Both the position numbers and the translations under genes were made by a program. Positions 1 through 7,263 of a DNA stretch of 23,077 nt are shown here, in pieces. Source of the stretch: JBBQQK01 sp038216025 (GTDB lineage: Bacteria > Patescibacteriota > UBA1384 > XYA2-FULL-43-10 > 1-14-0-10-43-13). The stretch is from assembly GCA_038216025.1 (NCBI GenBank), contig JBBQQK010000007.1:1-23077 (forward strand), written 5' to 3'. Each line of letters opens with the position of its first letter. Position 1 is the first letter of the stretch. The notes beneath the pieces are model-generated. The model did not search any database and was not told where the DNA came from. It worked only from the letters and a program-made list of their open reading frames with translations.

Positions 1-2
1 AA

Positions 3-116
3 ACGACCAACTCGCTAGATGGAAGCTTCAGTTTCTTAAAAGAAAAAACCAATATTCACAGAGGCATAACAAAGCAATTAAGAGATAAGATTGTCGAACA
101 TATTTTAGGAAATTAG
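3..116 (+). CDS. Transposase C-terminal fragment (5' end outside window)
   Basis: The open frame enters from the left edge and stops at TAG 114-116, giving about 37 residues. It contains TTNSLDG and HRGITKQLRDKIVEHIL. From family knowledge this resembles the C-terminal tail of DDE transposases of the IS256/IS1249/MULE type, where an N-x-L-E/D-G motif is followed by LK and HRG. The usual Glu of that motif is Asp here. The stop overlaps by 12 nt the 3' end of a convergent, truncated YraN-like gene, so the insertion-sequence end probably lies at about 117-140. The exact family cannot be fixed from this fragment. Confidence 0.6.
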   Translation, partial: TTNSLDGSFSFLKEKTNIHRGITKQLRDKIVEHILGN

Positions 117-386
117 CACCCCGATTTTGATATTAAGCCGCAATTTTAACTTTTCCTGCTTCTTGAAACGGACCAATTCTTGAGCCAGACCGAAGCCCGA
201 ACCTCGGACCGTTTTTACCTCAACAATGACAATTGTTTTACCCTGGCTGGCCAATATATCAATTTCTCCAAAAGAAAGGCTTAGGTTGCGTTCTAGGACC
301 TTGTAGCCTTGTTTTTGGAGGTAATCTGCCGCAATTTCTTCCCCTGCATTTCCAGTATTTTTATTTTGCGTTTTGTTATATGTCAT
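105..386 (-). CDS. yraN: YraN/UPF0102 family nuclease-like protein, C-terminally truncated
   Basis: The 93-residue product has the UPF0102 core: GEE (residues 15-17) in the first helix, GEIDILA with Asp43, and the PD-(D/E)XK-type motif VEVKT with Glu56 and Lys58. Family members are usually about 115-125 aa and continue past the K-rich helix into a second conserved segment. Here similarity stops at about residue 82, after KKQEKLKL, and the last ten or so residues look unrelated. That break lies beside the end of a convergent transposase fragment, so loss of the 3' end by insertion is the simplest reading. Possible -35/-10 boxes (TTGATT, TAAAAT) lie just upstream with no Shine-Dalgarno. The family is thought to act on DNA or Holliday-type structures, but activity of this truncated copy is doubtful. 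Confidence 0.75.
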   Translation of the reverse strand: MTYNKTQNKNTGNAGEEIAADYLQKQGYKVLERNLSLSFGEIDILASQGKTIVIVEVKTVRGSGFGLAQELVRFKKQEKLKLRLNIKIGVLIS

Positions 387-413
387 TTCTTAAATTTTAG
401 TTTACAATCGTTG

Positions 414-442
414 TTGACAATCAATTATTTTTAGTTTACAAT
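414..442 (+). promoter_or_regulatory. Near-consensus sigma70 promoter of the HATPase gene
   Basis: TTGACA (414-419), a 17-bp spacer and TACAAT (437-442) precede the ATG at 480. The spacer and -10 overlap a palindrome: GTTTACA and TGTAAAC flank ATTGA (435-453). A weaker copy of the left half, GTTTACAA, lies at 399-418. These look like repressor half-sites over a promoter, but the cognate regulator is unknown. Confidence 0.7.
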
Positions 443-479
443 TGATGTAAACAATTAATTAATTCGGTTTACAAATAAA

Positions 480-1508
480 ATGAATACTACAAAAAACATT
501 ATAATTGATTTTGCCAAAAAACGGGATGCTTTCTCTACAGCCGACCTTGAAAAACATTTAAAAATGAAATTTTCAAGGCAATACCTGAGCAAGCTTTTGA
601 GTATTATGGTCAAGGAAGAAGTTCTGCTGAAAACAGGCACGACAAAAAACTCGCAATACCAATTTATGACATCGAAAGACCTTTACGCAAAATCAGTCTC
701 CTTCCGACTTAGAAACAAAGATCTAGAAGAATATGCAATTTACGAAAAAATCGAAAAAAAATCATCTTGGATCAAGGGGCCGAAAGAAAACATCGGTAGT
801 ATTTTTTCCTATTCATTCTCTGAAATGCTGAATAACGCTATCGAGCACTCAGCATCCGAGCTCATTGACATCTCAATAACAAAAACCAGCAATGCGCTCA
901 TTTTTATTGTCAGAGACTTTGGGGTAGGTGTATTTAGAAAAATAATGAAGAAAAGAAAGTTGAGATCAGAATTGGAAGCAATTCAGGATTTACTGAAAGG
1001 AAAAACGACGACCGCCCCAAAAGCACATTCAGGGGAAGGAATATTTTTTACCTCAAAAGTCGCTGATGTTTTTGAGCTTGAGAGCTATGATTTGCGCCTT
1101 CGAATTGACAACGATATTAAAGACATTTTTGTCGAAGAAATAAAACCATCAGTCAAAGGCACGCGAGTAATTTTTTCCATCAGTCTTTCGTCAACAAAAC
1201 ATTTAAGTAATGTATTCGAACAATTCACAGATAAAGAAGAATTCGGCTTTGATAAAACTGAAATAAAAATAAAACTCTATACCACGGGCACGATCTATAT
1301 CTCTCGCTCTCAGGCGAGGCGAGTTCTTTCAGGGCTCGAAAAATTTAAGACTGTGATCATGGATTTCGATCAGGTGCCAACCGTCGGACAAGCCTTCGCC
1401 GATGAAGTATTTCGAGTATTTAAGATCAAGCATCCAGAAATAATTATTATTGCTATCAATATGAATAAGACCGTTGAGTTTATGATAAAAAGAGTCGAGA
1501 AAATCTAG
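480..1508 (+). CDS. HTH / GHKL-ATPase / DUF4325 (STAS-like) regulator
   Basis: 342 aa. Residues 1-65 look like a winged helix-turn-helix (FSRQYLSKLLSIMVKEEVLL). Residues 105-235 form a GHKL/HATPase_c domain: N-box EMLNNAIEHS (115-124), G1 DFGVG (146-150) and G2 HSGEGI (183-188). Residues 255-342 match the DUF4325 STAS-like domain, including TVGQAFADEVF (301-311). The GHKL plus STAS pairing resembles an anti-sigma kinase and its antagonist fused in one chain, here with a DNA-binding domain added. There is no phosphoacceptor-type H-box, so it is not a classical sensor kinase. It is monocistronic, with a strong promoter at 414 and a hairpin terminator at 1529. No clear Shine-Dalgarno precedes the ATG. 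Signal and target are unknown. Confidence 0.8.
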   Translation: MNTTKNIIIDFAKKRDAFSTADLEKHLKMKFSRQYLSKLLSIMVKEEVLLKTGTTKNSQYQFMTSKDLYAKSVSFRLRNKDLEEYAIYEKIEKKSSWIKGPKENIGSIFSYSFSEMLNNAIEHSASELIDISITKTSNALIFIVRDFGVGVFRKIMKKRKLRSELEAIQDLLKGKTTTAPKAHSGEGIFFTSKVADVFELESYDLRLRIDNDIKDIFVEEIKPSVKGTRVIFSISLSSTKHLSNVFEQFTDKEEFGFDKTEIKIKLYTTGTIYISRSQARRVLSGLEKFKTVIMDFDQVPTVGQAFADEVFRVFKIKHPEIIIIAINMNKTVEFMIKRVEKI

Positions 1509-1528
1509 CCGCCCCAAACTATGTAGTC

Positions 1529-1548
1529 CAAGCTTCAGCTTGTTTTTA
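1529..1548 (+). terminator. Terminator of the HATPase gene
   Basis: CAAGC-TTCA-GCTTG followed by TTTTT, 21 nt after the stop codon. The stem is short (5 bp) but placement and U-run fit intrinsic termination. Confidence 0.55.
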
Positions 1549-1608
1549 AGCCAGAAATTAGCAGCTATAGATTCTAGTTTGGCACCCATTTCATACAGAA
1601 ATGTTACA

Positions 1609-1637
1609 TAAAAAAAATCCGCCTGTCACTCCGGCGG
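1609..1637 (-). terminator. Terminator of the coiled-coil gene
   Basis: On the minus strand CCGCC and GGCGG pair around nine bases and are followed by A and a run of eight T. It lies about 28 nt beyond the stop of the gene at 1665-2030. Confidence 0.7.
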
Positions 1638-1664
1638 CAGTATTGAAAGTATAGAATTTCTAAA

Positions 1665-2030
1665 CTAGGCCATTTTCAATTCTTTTTTGATATCTTTGAT
1701 TTCAGCATCATGCTTCTCCACCTTTTCTTCAATTCTGTCATCTCTGGCAATACCGGCATGCCGTTCAATATCAAGTTTTGTTAGAACACCCATTACAATA
1801 TCAAACCGCTCTAGCAGTTCATCATGATTACCTTTTATTGTAGCCTCCAGTTCATCGAAACGATCATCATGCTCAAGCAGTTTCTTTACAATTTTGTTAT
1901 GCGCCTTCTCGTTTTTGTCAAAAAGATTATCGTGATCACTAAGCTTGTTAGTGTGCTGATCAAGAATCTTAGTGTGCTGATCAAGGGTTGAATCGATTTT
2001 GTCTAATCTTTTTATTATTTCATTTTGCAT
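1665..2030 (-). CDS. Small soluble coiled-coil protein
   Basis: 121 aa with no signal peptide or membrane segment. Almost the whole chain is charged and helical with heptad spacing: repeated LDQHT / LSDHD units at residues 16-40, then long E/K/D-rich helices ending in IKDIKKELKM. The name is descriptive; I recognise no catalytic motif. Proteins of this kind are frequent in Patescibacteria and their role is unknown. The gene converges on the HATPase gene and has its own terminator. The ATG is only 6 nt from a TACAAT box, so the mRNA is probably leaderless. DQHTKIL and DQHTNKL are close DNA repeats, suggesting internal duplication. Confidence 0.75.
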   Translation of the reverse strand: MQNEIIKRLDKIDSTLDQHTKILDQHTNKLSDHDNLFDKNEKAHNKIVKKLLEHDDRFDELEATIKGNHDELLERFDIVMGVLTKLDIERHAGIARDDRIEEKVEKHDAEIKDIKKELKMA

Positions 2031-2036
2031 TAACTC

Positions 2037-2067
2037 ATTGTACCACCGGCGAATAATATTTTGTCAA
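2037..2067 (-). promoter_or_regulatory. Promoter positioned for a leaderless mRNA
   Basis: Minus strand: TTGACA (2062-2067), 19-bp spacer, extended -10 TGG-TACAAT (2037-2042), then six bases to the ATG at 2030. A start about 7 nt past the -10 would fall on the A of ATG. Confidence 0.6.
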
Positions 2068-2089
2068 CAGCAAAAAATCTTCATCTCGA

Positions 2090-2203
2090 CTCCTCGGCCT
2101 TTGTGCCGAGAGCCCGACCTAAGCGCAGTACCCACCTTCTCGGAGGGACGACGACTCTGCGATGATAGATTGCCGCGCTCGCTTCGCTCCCTCGCAATGA
2201 CAG
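2090..2203. repeat. Composite REP-like palindromes
   Basis: An arm beginning TCATCTCGACTCC is followed by a unit running from GATGATAGATTGCCGCG to CTCGCAATGACA (2161-2202). The second unit recurs with a different centre at 10760-10807 and 21371-21420, and inverted at 18919-18963. It ends just beyond the TrmB stop codon. Confidence 0.7.
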
Positions 2204-2216
2204 CGCTTTATAACTT

Positions 2217-2999
2217 TCAACTTTCAACTTTCGAAGCTGAAATCTTTGCCGCACCTTCCCATGCCAACTCGAAGATCATCCTCTGCGTCTTGGCCACGCT
2301 TTCCGACTCGATAATTACCGCCAAAAGCTCTCCTTGCAGGCTCATTATCAGCATCTTACTTCCATATATATTGATCTCATTTGTGAAACCAAACTTATCG
2401 GCCGGCACAAGTCGGGTAATCCTTTTGTGCTTTTCGTCTTTTTTTATGTACTCTTCAAGCTCAGAAATATCGGGCATTATAGAACGGTAGTCGATTCCTT
2501 TATGAACACGCTTTCGTATATACTCAGAGGCAAATTTCTGTTCATCTTCCCAAAACCCTCTTGCATTAGCAAAAGCCAGAATTTCGCTACCTCTTGGCAA
2601 ATCAAGAGTATCTTGAAGCGCAGATTTGATTCCCTCAGCGCCTTCGAAAAACAGCACCTTTGGTCGATCACCTACTGTCATCTCTAGAGCTTTTATCTCA
2701 GGGACAAGACCAACAAACCGTCTGAATTTTTCTTGCTGCAAATTCTTGAAAGTCTCTATTGAAACCGATGAATAATGCCTCTTCCCCCGTCTCTCTATCC
2801 AAGAGACAGTCCCCTTCTCCTGAAGATCCTTTAATATGTCATACACAAAAGTTCGCTGTACTCCTGCTTCTTCCGAGATCCGGCCAACCGTAGATTGACC
2901 TAATTTTAAGCATGCCAGATAGACCTTGGCTTCCTGCGGCCTAAGTCCCATATCGGTCAATACGTTCAAATATTCACTTTTTAAGTTTTCGGTTTTCAT
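2217..2999 (-). CDS. TrmB-family transcriptional regulator 1
   Basis: 260 aa. N-terminal TrmB-type winged HTH at about residues 10-80 (MGLRPQEAKVYLACLKLG, then VQRTFVYDILKDLQEKG), a short helical linker, and a C-terminal effector domain opening with KVLFFEGAEGI at about 113-123 and LPRGSEILAF at about 135. TrmB proteins in archaea sense sugars; CPR paralogues are largely uncharacterised. It is divergent from the radical SAM gene, with 364 nt between starts, so local control is plausible. The ATG has no good Shine-Dalgarno. The last residues, SKVES, are encoded by tandem heptamers (AACTTTC x3 on the plus strand, 2212-2232), so the C-terminus has been rewritten by repeat sequence. Confidence 0.85.
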   Translation of the reverse strand: MKTENLKSEYLNVLTDMGLRPQEAKVYLACLKLGQSTVGRISEEAGVQRTFVYDILKDLQEKGTVSWIERRGKRHYSSVSIETFKNLQQEKFRRFVGLVPEIKALEMTVGDRPKVLFFEGAEGIKSALQDTLDLPRGSEILAFANARGFWEDEQKFASEYIRKRVHKGIDYRSIMPDISELEEYIKKDEKHKRITRLVPADKFGFTNEINIYGSKMLIMSLQGELLAVIIESESVAKTQRMIFELAWEGAAKISASKVES

Positions 3000-3021
3000 T
3001 TATTTGTCATTAGTCTTCCTC

Positions 3022-3195
3022 GGTCCCTCTCCTTTCCAAGGAGAGGCTAGGTGAGGTGAAATTATAATATTTAAAGTAGTTGTCATCTCGACATCACGAG
3101 CAGTTGTCAAGTGACGAGAAATCTTTTAATTAGTCATACCCTTACTATCAAATTATTTCTCCAACCGTTCGATAACACTCACGGATCGAAATGAC
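3022..3195. repeat. Two REP-like palindromic elements
   Basis: The first (3022-3058) has a CTCTCCTT / AAGGAGAG stem followed by GGTGAGGTG; a relative lies at 10703-10742. The second (3082-3195) begins GTCATCTCGAC, has AGAAATCTTTT and ATTTCTCC in the middle, and ends ATCGAAATGAC. Related arms occur inside the methyltransferase gene at 13673 and 14663. Confidence 0.7.
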
Positions 3196-3277
3196 AAATT
3201 TATTGTATTAAATTTACTACACTTTGTCAATGTTTAGAATTTTAAGCTCATTTTTTATATTATGATGTATCTAATTA

Positions 3278-3306
3278 TTGACAATTGTATATAAATGTGC
3301 TACAAT
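3278..3306 (+). promoter_or_regulatory. Near-consensus promoter of the radical SAM gene
   Basis: TTGACA (3278-3283), exactly 17 bp, TACAAT (3301-3306). The 5' leader of about 50 nt can form a small hairpin (CAATGA / TCATTG, 3315-3340) before AAGGAG at 3352-3357. Confidence 0.8.
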
Positions 3307-3363
3307 GCGCTTCACAATGAGAATTGCAACATTTTCATTGAGCACCTTGAAAAGGAGACTGCA

Positions 3364-5298
3364 ATGCGTATTCTTATGATCAATCCGAGAGGAATGTATT
3401 TTGACCATGGAGTGAGCGCATACAAGCGCATCTCCTATCCCATGGGGCTTATGAGCCTCAGCTCGGCTTTGAAGCGTATCGTTACGAATGACGAATCGAG
3501 CTGGCACGTCCTTGCCGATGATCGCAACGATCGTCAAGTTGCCCTTATAGATTCTGCTGCCGAAGGATTCGGAGCAGAAGACGGCAAAGAGGATCTTCTC
3601 ATAACCAGAAATGGCAAGAAGATCCGTCTTTACGGGCTTTCGGATGAGAAGCTCACTCAAAGGGCAATTGATTTTAATCCGGACGTAGTATTCGTATCGG
3701 CTCTATTCACCAAACTGCTTGATGAGTTCTACCATACTACCCGTCTCATAAAGCAGTGTCTTCCCGACGCACTGGTTGTCGCCGGCGGAATCGCAGTAAC
3801 AGACCTTAACCAGCTTCCTACTTTGGGTAGCAATCCAGAGAATATCGCTCAGCGCAAGAGAGCAATGAACGAACCGTTCGATAACGGCGTTGATGTGATC
3901 GTCTTGGGAGAAGGAGAGCTTTCTGTCGTTAAGCTGATTGATCATCTGGAGAACAATCCATTTATCGATCAGTCGCTCGACCAGATTGAGAACCTTCGCT
4001 ACCGCGTAGATGGAGCAATCCGCGAGACAGTGCGAAAGAAGATCAGTTCGGAAGAATTTAACCATCTTCCCTTCCCCGATCTATCTATCGTAAAGAAGGA
4101 ATACTACAGCAAAACCAGAGCTCATTTTGGCCAGGCCAAGAGTGATCACTGGATTGAACTTTTTACCTCCAGGGGTTGTTCCAAAAGCTGTACTTTCTGT
4201 ACTGTTTCACAATACTTTGGGTCTTGTTACCGTCCGCTTAGACTCGAGAGAGTCCGCGAACTCCTCGCTTACTACTTGGAAAACGGCTACGACGAGGTCT
4301 GTATTGAGGATGACAGCATCCTGGATGACCCGCGCAGAGCCACCAAGATCTTTAATATGATCAAAGAGATGGGTTTCTCTCAATTCACAGCTATCGGCGG
4401 TATTGAATTTCGCCATCTCCTCTTCGACCCACATGGAGAAAAATACTTCATCGACAAGCTTCAGCCTGAGTACAGCTCAGAATGGCTGCTCGACGAAAAG
4501 AAGTATCATAAAGTCTCAAGCGGAATGAGCACGGAAGAGATTAGTCACCGCTATGCCGAGCTAGTCGATGGAGCCGAAATCGTCAGAGCAATGTCCTCTG
4601 ATATCGATCCCAAGACCGGCAAAAGCAAGCAAAACGGCTGTTATCGCATCTACCTTGCTATGGAAAGCGCCAATCCTGAGACACTCGAAGCAATAGGAAA
4701 AGGGCGGACCTTTCCACTGGGAAGCCATGGCGAGCGGCTTCAGCGTTTAGAGCGCGAAGCGATTAGTATGCTGAGACAAGCCGGTATCGAGGCGCACGGC
4801 GGCATGATGATGGGAAACCCGAGAACCGAAGGAATCCCAGAGCTCATGAACAATGTACGTTTTTGTAGGGAGATGATGGGGGCAGGTTTGGGAAGAATAG
4901 CATTTTTCCCCTATATTATGCTTCCGGGATCCCACATGAGCACAATTGAAAACGCCGACATGCAATACGCGAGGATTAGAAAAGAGCACGGCTACCTCGT
5001 TTACGGCTTCGATATGACTAACGCCGACTCTCTGGCCCACGGATGGACCGCAGAGGAGCTAATTACCCTGAATGTCTGGGCCAATCTGATCTTTGATTCA
5101 GGAAAAGGCCGTAATTGGACAGTCGGCCGGACAATAGGCCGCAGGGAGCTCGAGAAGAAAATTGAGCAAATAACCAAACCGGGAGCCGTTGAGCGATTGA
5201 CAATAAAACGGCTTCAACAAGAAGACAATGCCGATGCTCTTCTTGAATACTACCTATCGGCCATAAAAAAAGTTCGAGGGGATGACTCTAGTGGCTAG
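3364..5298 (+). CDS. Radical SAM enzyme with N-terminal B12-binding-like domain
   Basis: 644 aa. The start is ATG 3364, 6 nt after AGGAG; an upstream in-frame ATG-like start at 3295 lies inside the promoter. MRILMINPRG begins a Rossmann-like cobalamin-binding-type domain (about 1-220), with NPDVVFVSALFTKLL and VVAGGIAVTDLNQ, but without the cobalamin-binding DxHxxG. The radical SAM core follows, with CxxxCxxC at Cys272, Cys276 and Cys279, then EVCIEDDSILDDP and GGIEFRHLLFD. From family knowledge this fold covers B12-dependent methyltransferases, ring-forming enzymes and methylthiotransferase relatives; the substrate cannot be named. A long insert (about 360-430) separates parts of the core. 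The unit is monocistronic with strong signals at both ends, and codon choice is richer in G/C than in neighbours, suggesting high expression. Confidence 0.85.
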   Translation: MRILMINPRGMYFDHGVSAYKRISYPMGLMSLSSALKRIVTNDESSWHVLADDRNDRQVALIDSAAEGFGAEDGKEDLLITRNGKKIRLYGLSDEKLTQRAIDFNPDVVFVSALFTKLLDEFYHTTRLIKQCLPDALVVAGGIAVTDLNQLPTLGSNPENIAQRKRAMNEPFDNGVDVIVLGEGELSVVKLIDHLENNPFIDQSLDQIENLRYRVDGAIRETVRKKISSEEFNHLPFPDLSIVKKEYYSKTRAHFGQAKSDHWIELFTSRGCSKSCTFCTVSQYFGSCYRPLRLERVRELLAYYLENGYDEVCIEDDSILDDPRRATKIFNMIKEMGFSQFTAIGGIEFRHLLFDPHGEKYFIDKLQPEYSSEWLLDEKKYHKVSSGMSTEEISHRYAELVDGAEIVRAMSSDIDPKTGKSKQNGCYRIYLAMESANPETLEAIGKGRTFPLGSHGERLQRLEREAISMLRQAGIEAHGGMMMGNPRTEGIPELMNNVRFCREMMGAGLGRIAFFPYIMLPGSHMSTIENADMQYARIRKEHGYLVYGFDMTNADSLAHGWTAEELITLNVWANLIFDSGKGRNWTVGRTIGRRELEKKIEQITKPGAVERLTIKRLQQEDNADALLEYYLSAIKKVRGDDSSG

Positions 5299-5333
5299 CC
5301 AAATTTAGCTAGCCACTTTTTTTATTTTATAAC
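5290..5333 (+). terminator. Strong terminator overlapping the stop codon
   Basis: AGTGGCTAGC (5290-5299) pairs perfectly with GCTAGCCACT (5308-5317) across eight bases, followed by a T-rich tract. The stop TAG (5296-5298) is inside the ascending stem. Confidence 0.9.
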
Positions 5334-5469
5334 CTTAGAAATGTTTTGCGTTTGGGTCGCAAGGACCAATTACTTCGCTTAAATTTTTAAGTAGATTTAT
5401 TACAGTTCGTGGTTAATTTTGTTAGTGGTCCATTTCTATACAACAAAACAAGCAAAGTGTTTCTTTGGC

Positions 5470-5735
5470 TTCTTTAAAATAGACAGATACTGGGCTAGTT
5501 CCTTTAAAATAGGCAGATGGAAAAGTAGTTTTAAAAATACCGTAATATTAGAAAAATAATTCTAAATCAAAATAGACAGTCAAACTGCAAATTAAGCTAA
5601 AACCGCATAATCAAAATAAATGACTACATTAAAATGACAAGATACTCGGCTCCCTAGCTTAAAATAGACAAATCAAATCTTGATTGTAAGAAAAAATAGA
5701 CAGAATAGATCCAGGTTCCTCTAAAATAGGCAAAT
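5470..5735. repeat. Degenerate ~30-bp-period array (transposon-end or iteron-like)
   Basis: A core close to TTAAAATAGACAGAT recurs with the AAAAT element near 5476, 5506, 5533 (weak), 5569, 5599 (weak), 5631, 5661, 5693 and 5723, spaced about 30-32 bp or roughly three helical turns. Spacers are partly similar (GATACTGGGCTAG and GATACTCGGCTCC). Read on the minus strand the core is CTGTCTATTTTAA, reminiscent of TGT-initiated transposon ends carrying several transposase sites. Element identity is inferred. Confidence 0.6.
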
Positions 5736-6238
5736 TCGCTTATTGGGGTACAAAAAACATAATCAGATTGCTTGCCTACACTTTGGCACACTAAATCCGT
5801 GACAACACTATTCCATAAGAGCTTATAGTCGTAAATAACGCTGCGATTTTTGAAAATTAAAATCGCCAGTTAAAAGCCATGGATGTTATCGTGTGGATTA
5901 CCTAACTAGTGCTTTGTATAAACAGCCAATTGAAGAAATATGCAATAAAGTATGCCAGCCTAAAAGAGATATACTTTTGAGTCTTTAAAAACTATCTACT
6001 TCATTTGCTTCTATCAATGCCATTTATAAAAGTAAAAACAGGTCTGATTAAAATAAGCTCTCTTTCCTTCGACAAAATTGTACTTATATGTGAAATAAGT
6101 AAATACCATAAAATAGTAAGTCGAAAGACTCTACGCCAAAAGGAAATTCTCCCGAATTCCATATGTTCATGTCTAACGACATTGCCAAAACAATGTATCG
6201 CTGGACACACTTCGTACTACCGTTTGTTCGTTTGGATT
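5736..6238. other. Gene-free stretch
   Basis: No credible reading frame. The only structure seen is a perfect 8-bp inverted repeat, GCGATTTT / AAAATCGC, at 5843-5866. The small frames at 6001-6280 lack start signals and protein-like composition. Confidence 0.5.
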
Positions 6239-6704
6239 CTACTTTCCGTTCACGTACACGATCAGTATCCGATCTTCTAACCGATCACTAACGATTCCTA
6301 TCTAGTTCACGTTCACTTTCATGTTCACGTAGAATGCAACTCTAGCATTCTTTCAATACGTAGCCATCTTACCTACCGGCAGTAGGCCGGATCGGCATGG
6401 TCGTAGATGACATTCTAACGAACCGTACACTTACTTCGAACCAGTTACCACTATCCGAACACTTGGAGCACTACGAACAGTTACAACGCACCAGAACCCG
6501 TTCTACGAGCACTCGCGCCTTACTTGGAACACGCACCGTACCAGGAACAGAAATTGAACTCGAACTTGAACTACTTACCTTGACAGTAACAACTCACCAA
6601 GCACTGCGAACTCGAACACTCACTCGAACTACGAACTTTTACGTCATCCAAAAACGCAACAAACGTTAAGTGCTTCTGAACTCTAGCTTTCTTTCAAGAT
6701 AGCC
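6239..6704. repeat. Degenerate hexamer arrays with a hairpin and imperfect direct repeat
   Basis: 6245-6330 reads as period-six units around CGTTCA (TCACGT, TCACTT, TCATGT, TCACGT at the end). 6417-6650 reads as period-six units around CGAACT / GAACTC, roughly the opposite orientation. Between them lies a perfect hairpin, AGAATGC / GCATTCT (6331-6351). A 28-30-bp imperfect direct repeat containing ACTCTAGC, TTTCTTTCAA or ATTCTTTCAA, and TAGCC lies at 6336-6365 and 6677-6704. The 90-codon frame at 6397-6669 encodes only low-complexity T/R/L-rich sequence and is not called as a gene. Confidence 0.55.
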
Positions 6705-7091
6705 TTTAATCCGCTTGTAATCCGCCAAACGGCGGAAATATTGTGAGAGCGATATGAAACCCATTCTCTCGTATGTCATTGGTTCAACGCCAGACACACC
6801 CTCCTTGTACGATTATCATTTACTATTTTGGGGTTAAAAAAACTTATCGTCAATAAGTCATGTCTTTTAACAATCGTTTGGCAAGCGCTTTATATTATAC
6901 ATCGAGCATCGATTTATAAAGGCTTTTTTTGATTTCTATTTTAAATGACGGCATTTGAGGCTATTTTTAGAACCTATTTGAGTATTAAATCATCAAAAAA
7001 ATTTACGCTCAGATCGCCTCTGTTTTCACTTTAATGTTGAAGATTGAAACAATAACTCTAAATATTTTTCGTTAATGATTTAATAGTGCAT
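6705..7091. other. Gene-free stretch
   Basis: AT-rich and without a coding frame. A short CCGCC-AAAC-GGCGG hairpin at about 6725-6738 is the only clear structure. Confidence 0.5.
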
Positions 7092-7120
7092 TTGTTGTAG
7101 TGTTTTGTGTCTGGTATAAT
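7092..7120 (+). promoter_or_regulatory. Extended -10 promoter of TrmB regulator 2
   Basis: TTGTTG (7092-7097), 17-bp spacer, TGG-TATAAT (-10 at 7115-7120). The leader to the ATG at 7264 would be about 135 nt, long for this window. Confidence 0.55.
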
Positions 7121-7263
7121 TATTGTCGTAGAACAAGACAGTAAACGAAATTGATAAAGACTCGAATTAAGGTATACATGCCCATTTTCGGTTAATAGCC
7201 TATGGCTGTTTTGCTACTCTGACACTCGATAAATAACGTTCAAATATATTGACTGGAGGGTTG

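Noticed and set aside
3295..3363. Start of the radical SAM gene at 3295
   Set aside because: It overlaps the promoter -10; the ribosome site and MRILMINP start are at 3364.
5470..5735. CRISPR array
   Set aside because: Repeats are degenerate with a ~13-bp core, spacers resemble each other, and no cas gene is present.
6397..6669. 90-codon protein
   Set aside because: Low-complexity T/R/L-rich translation of a period-six repeat, without ribosome site or promoter.
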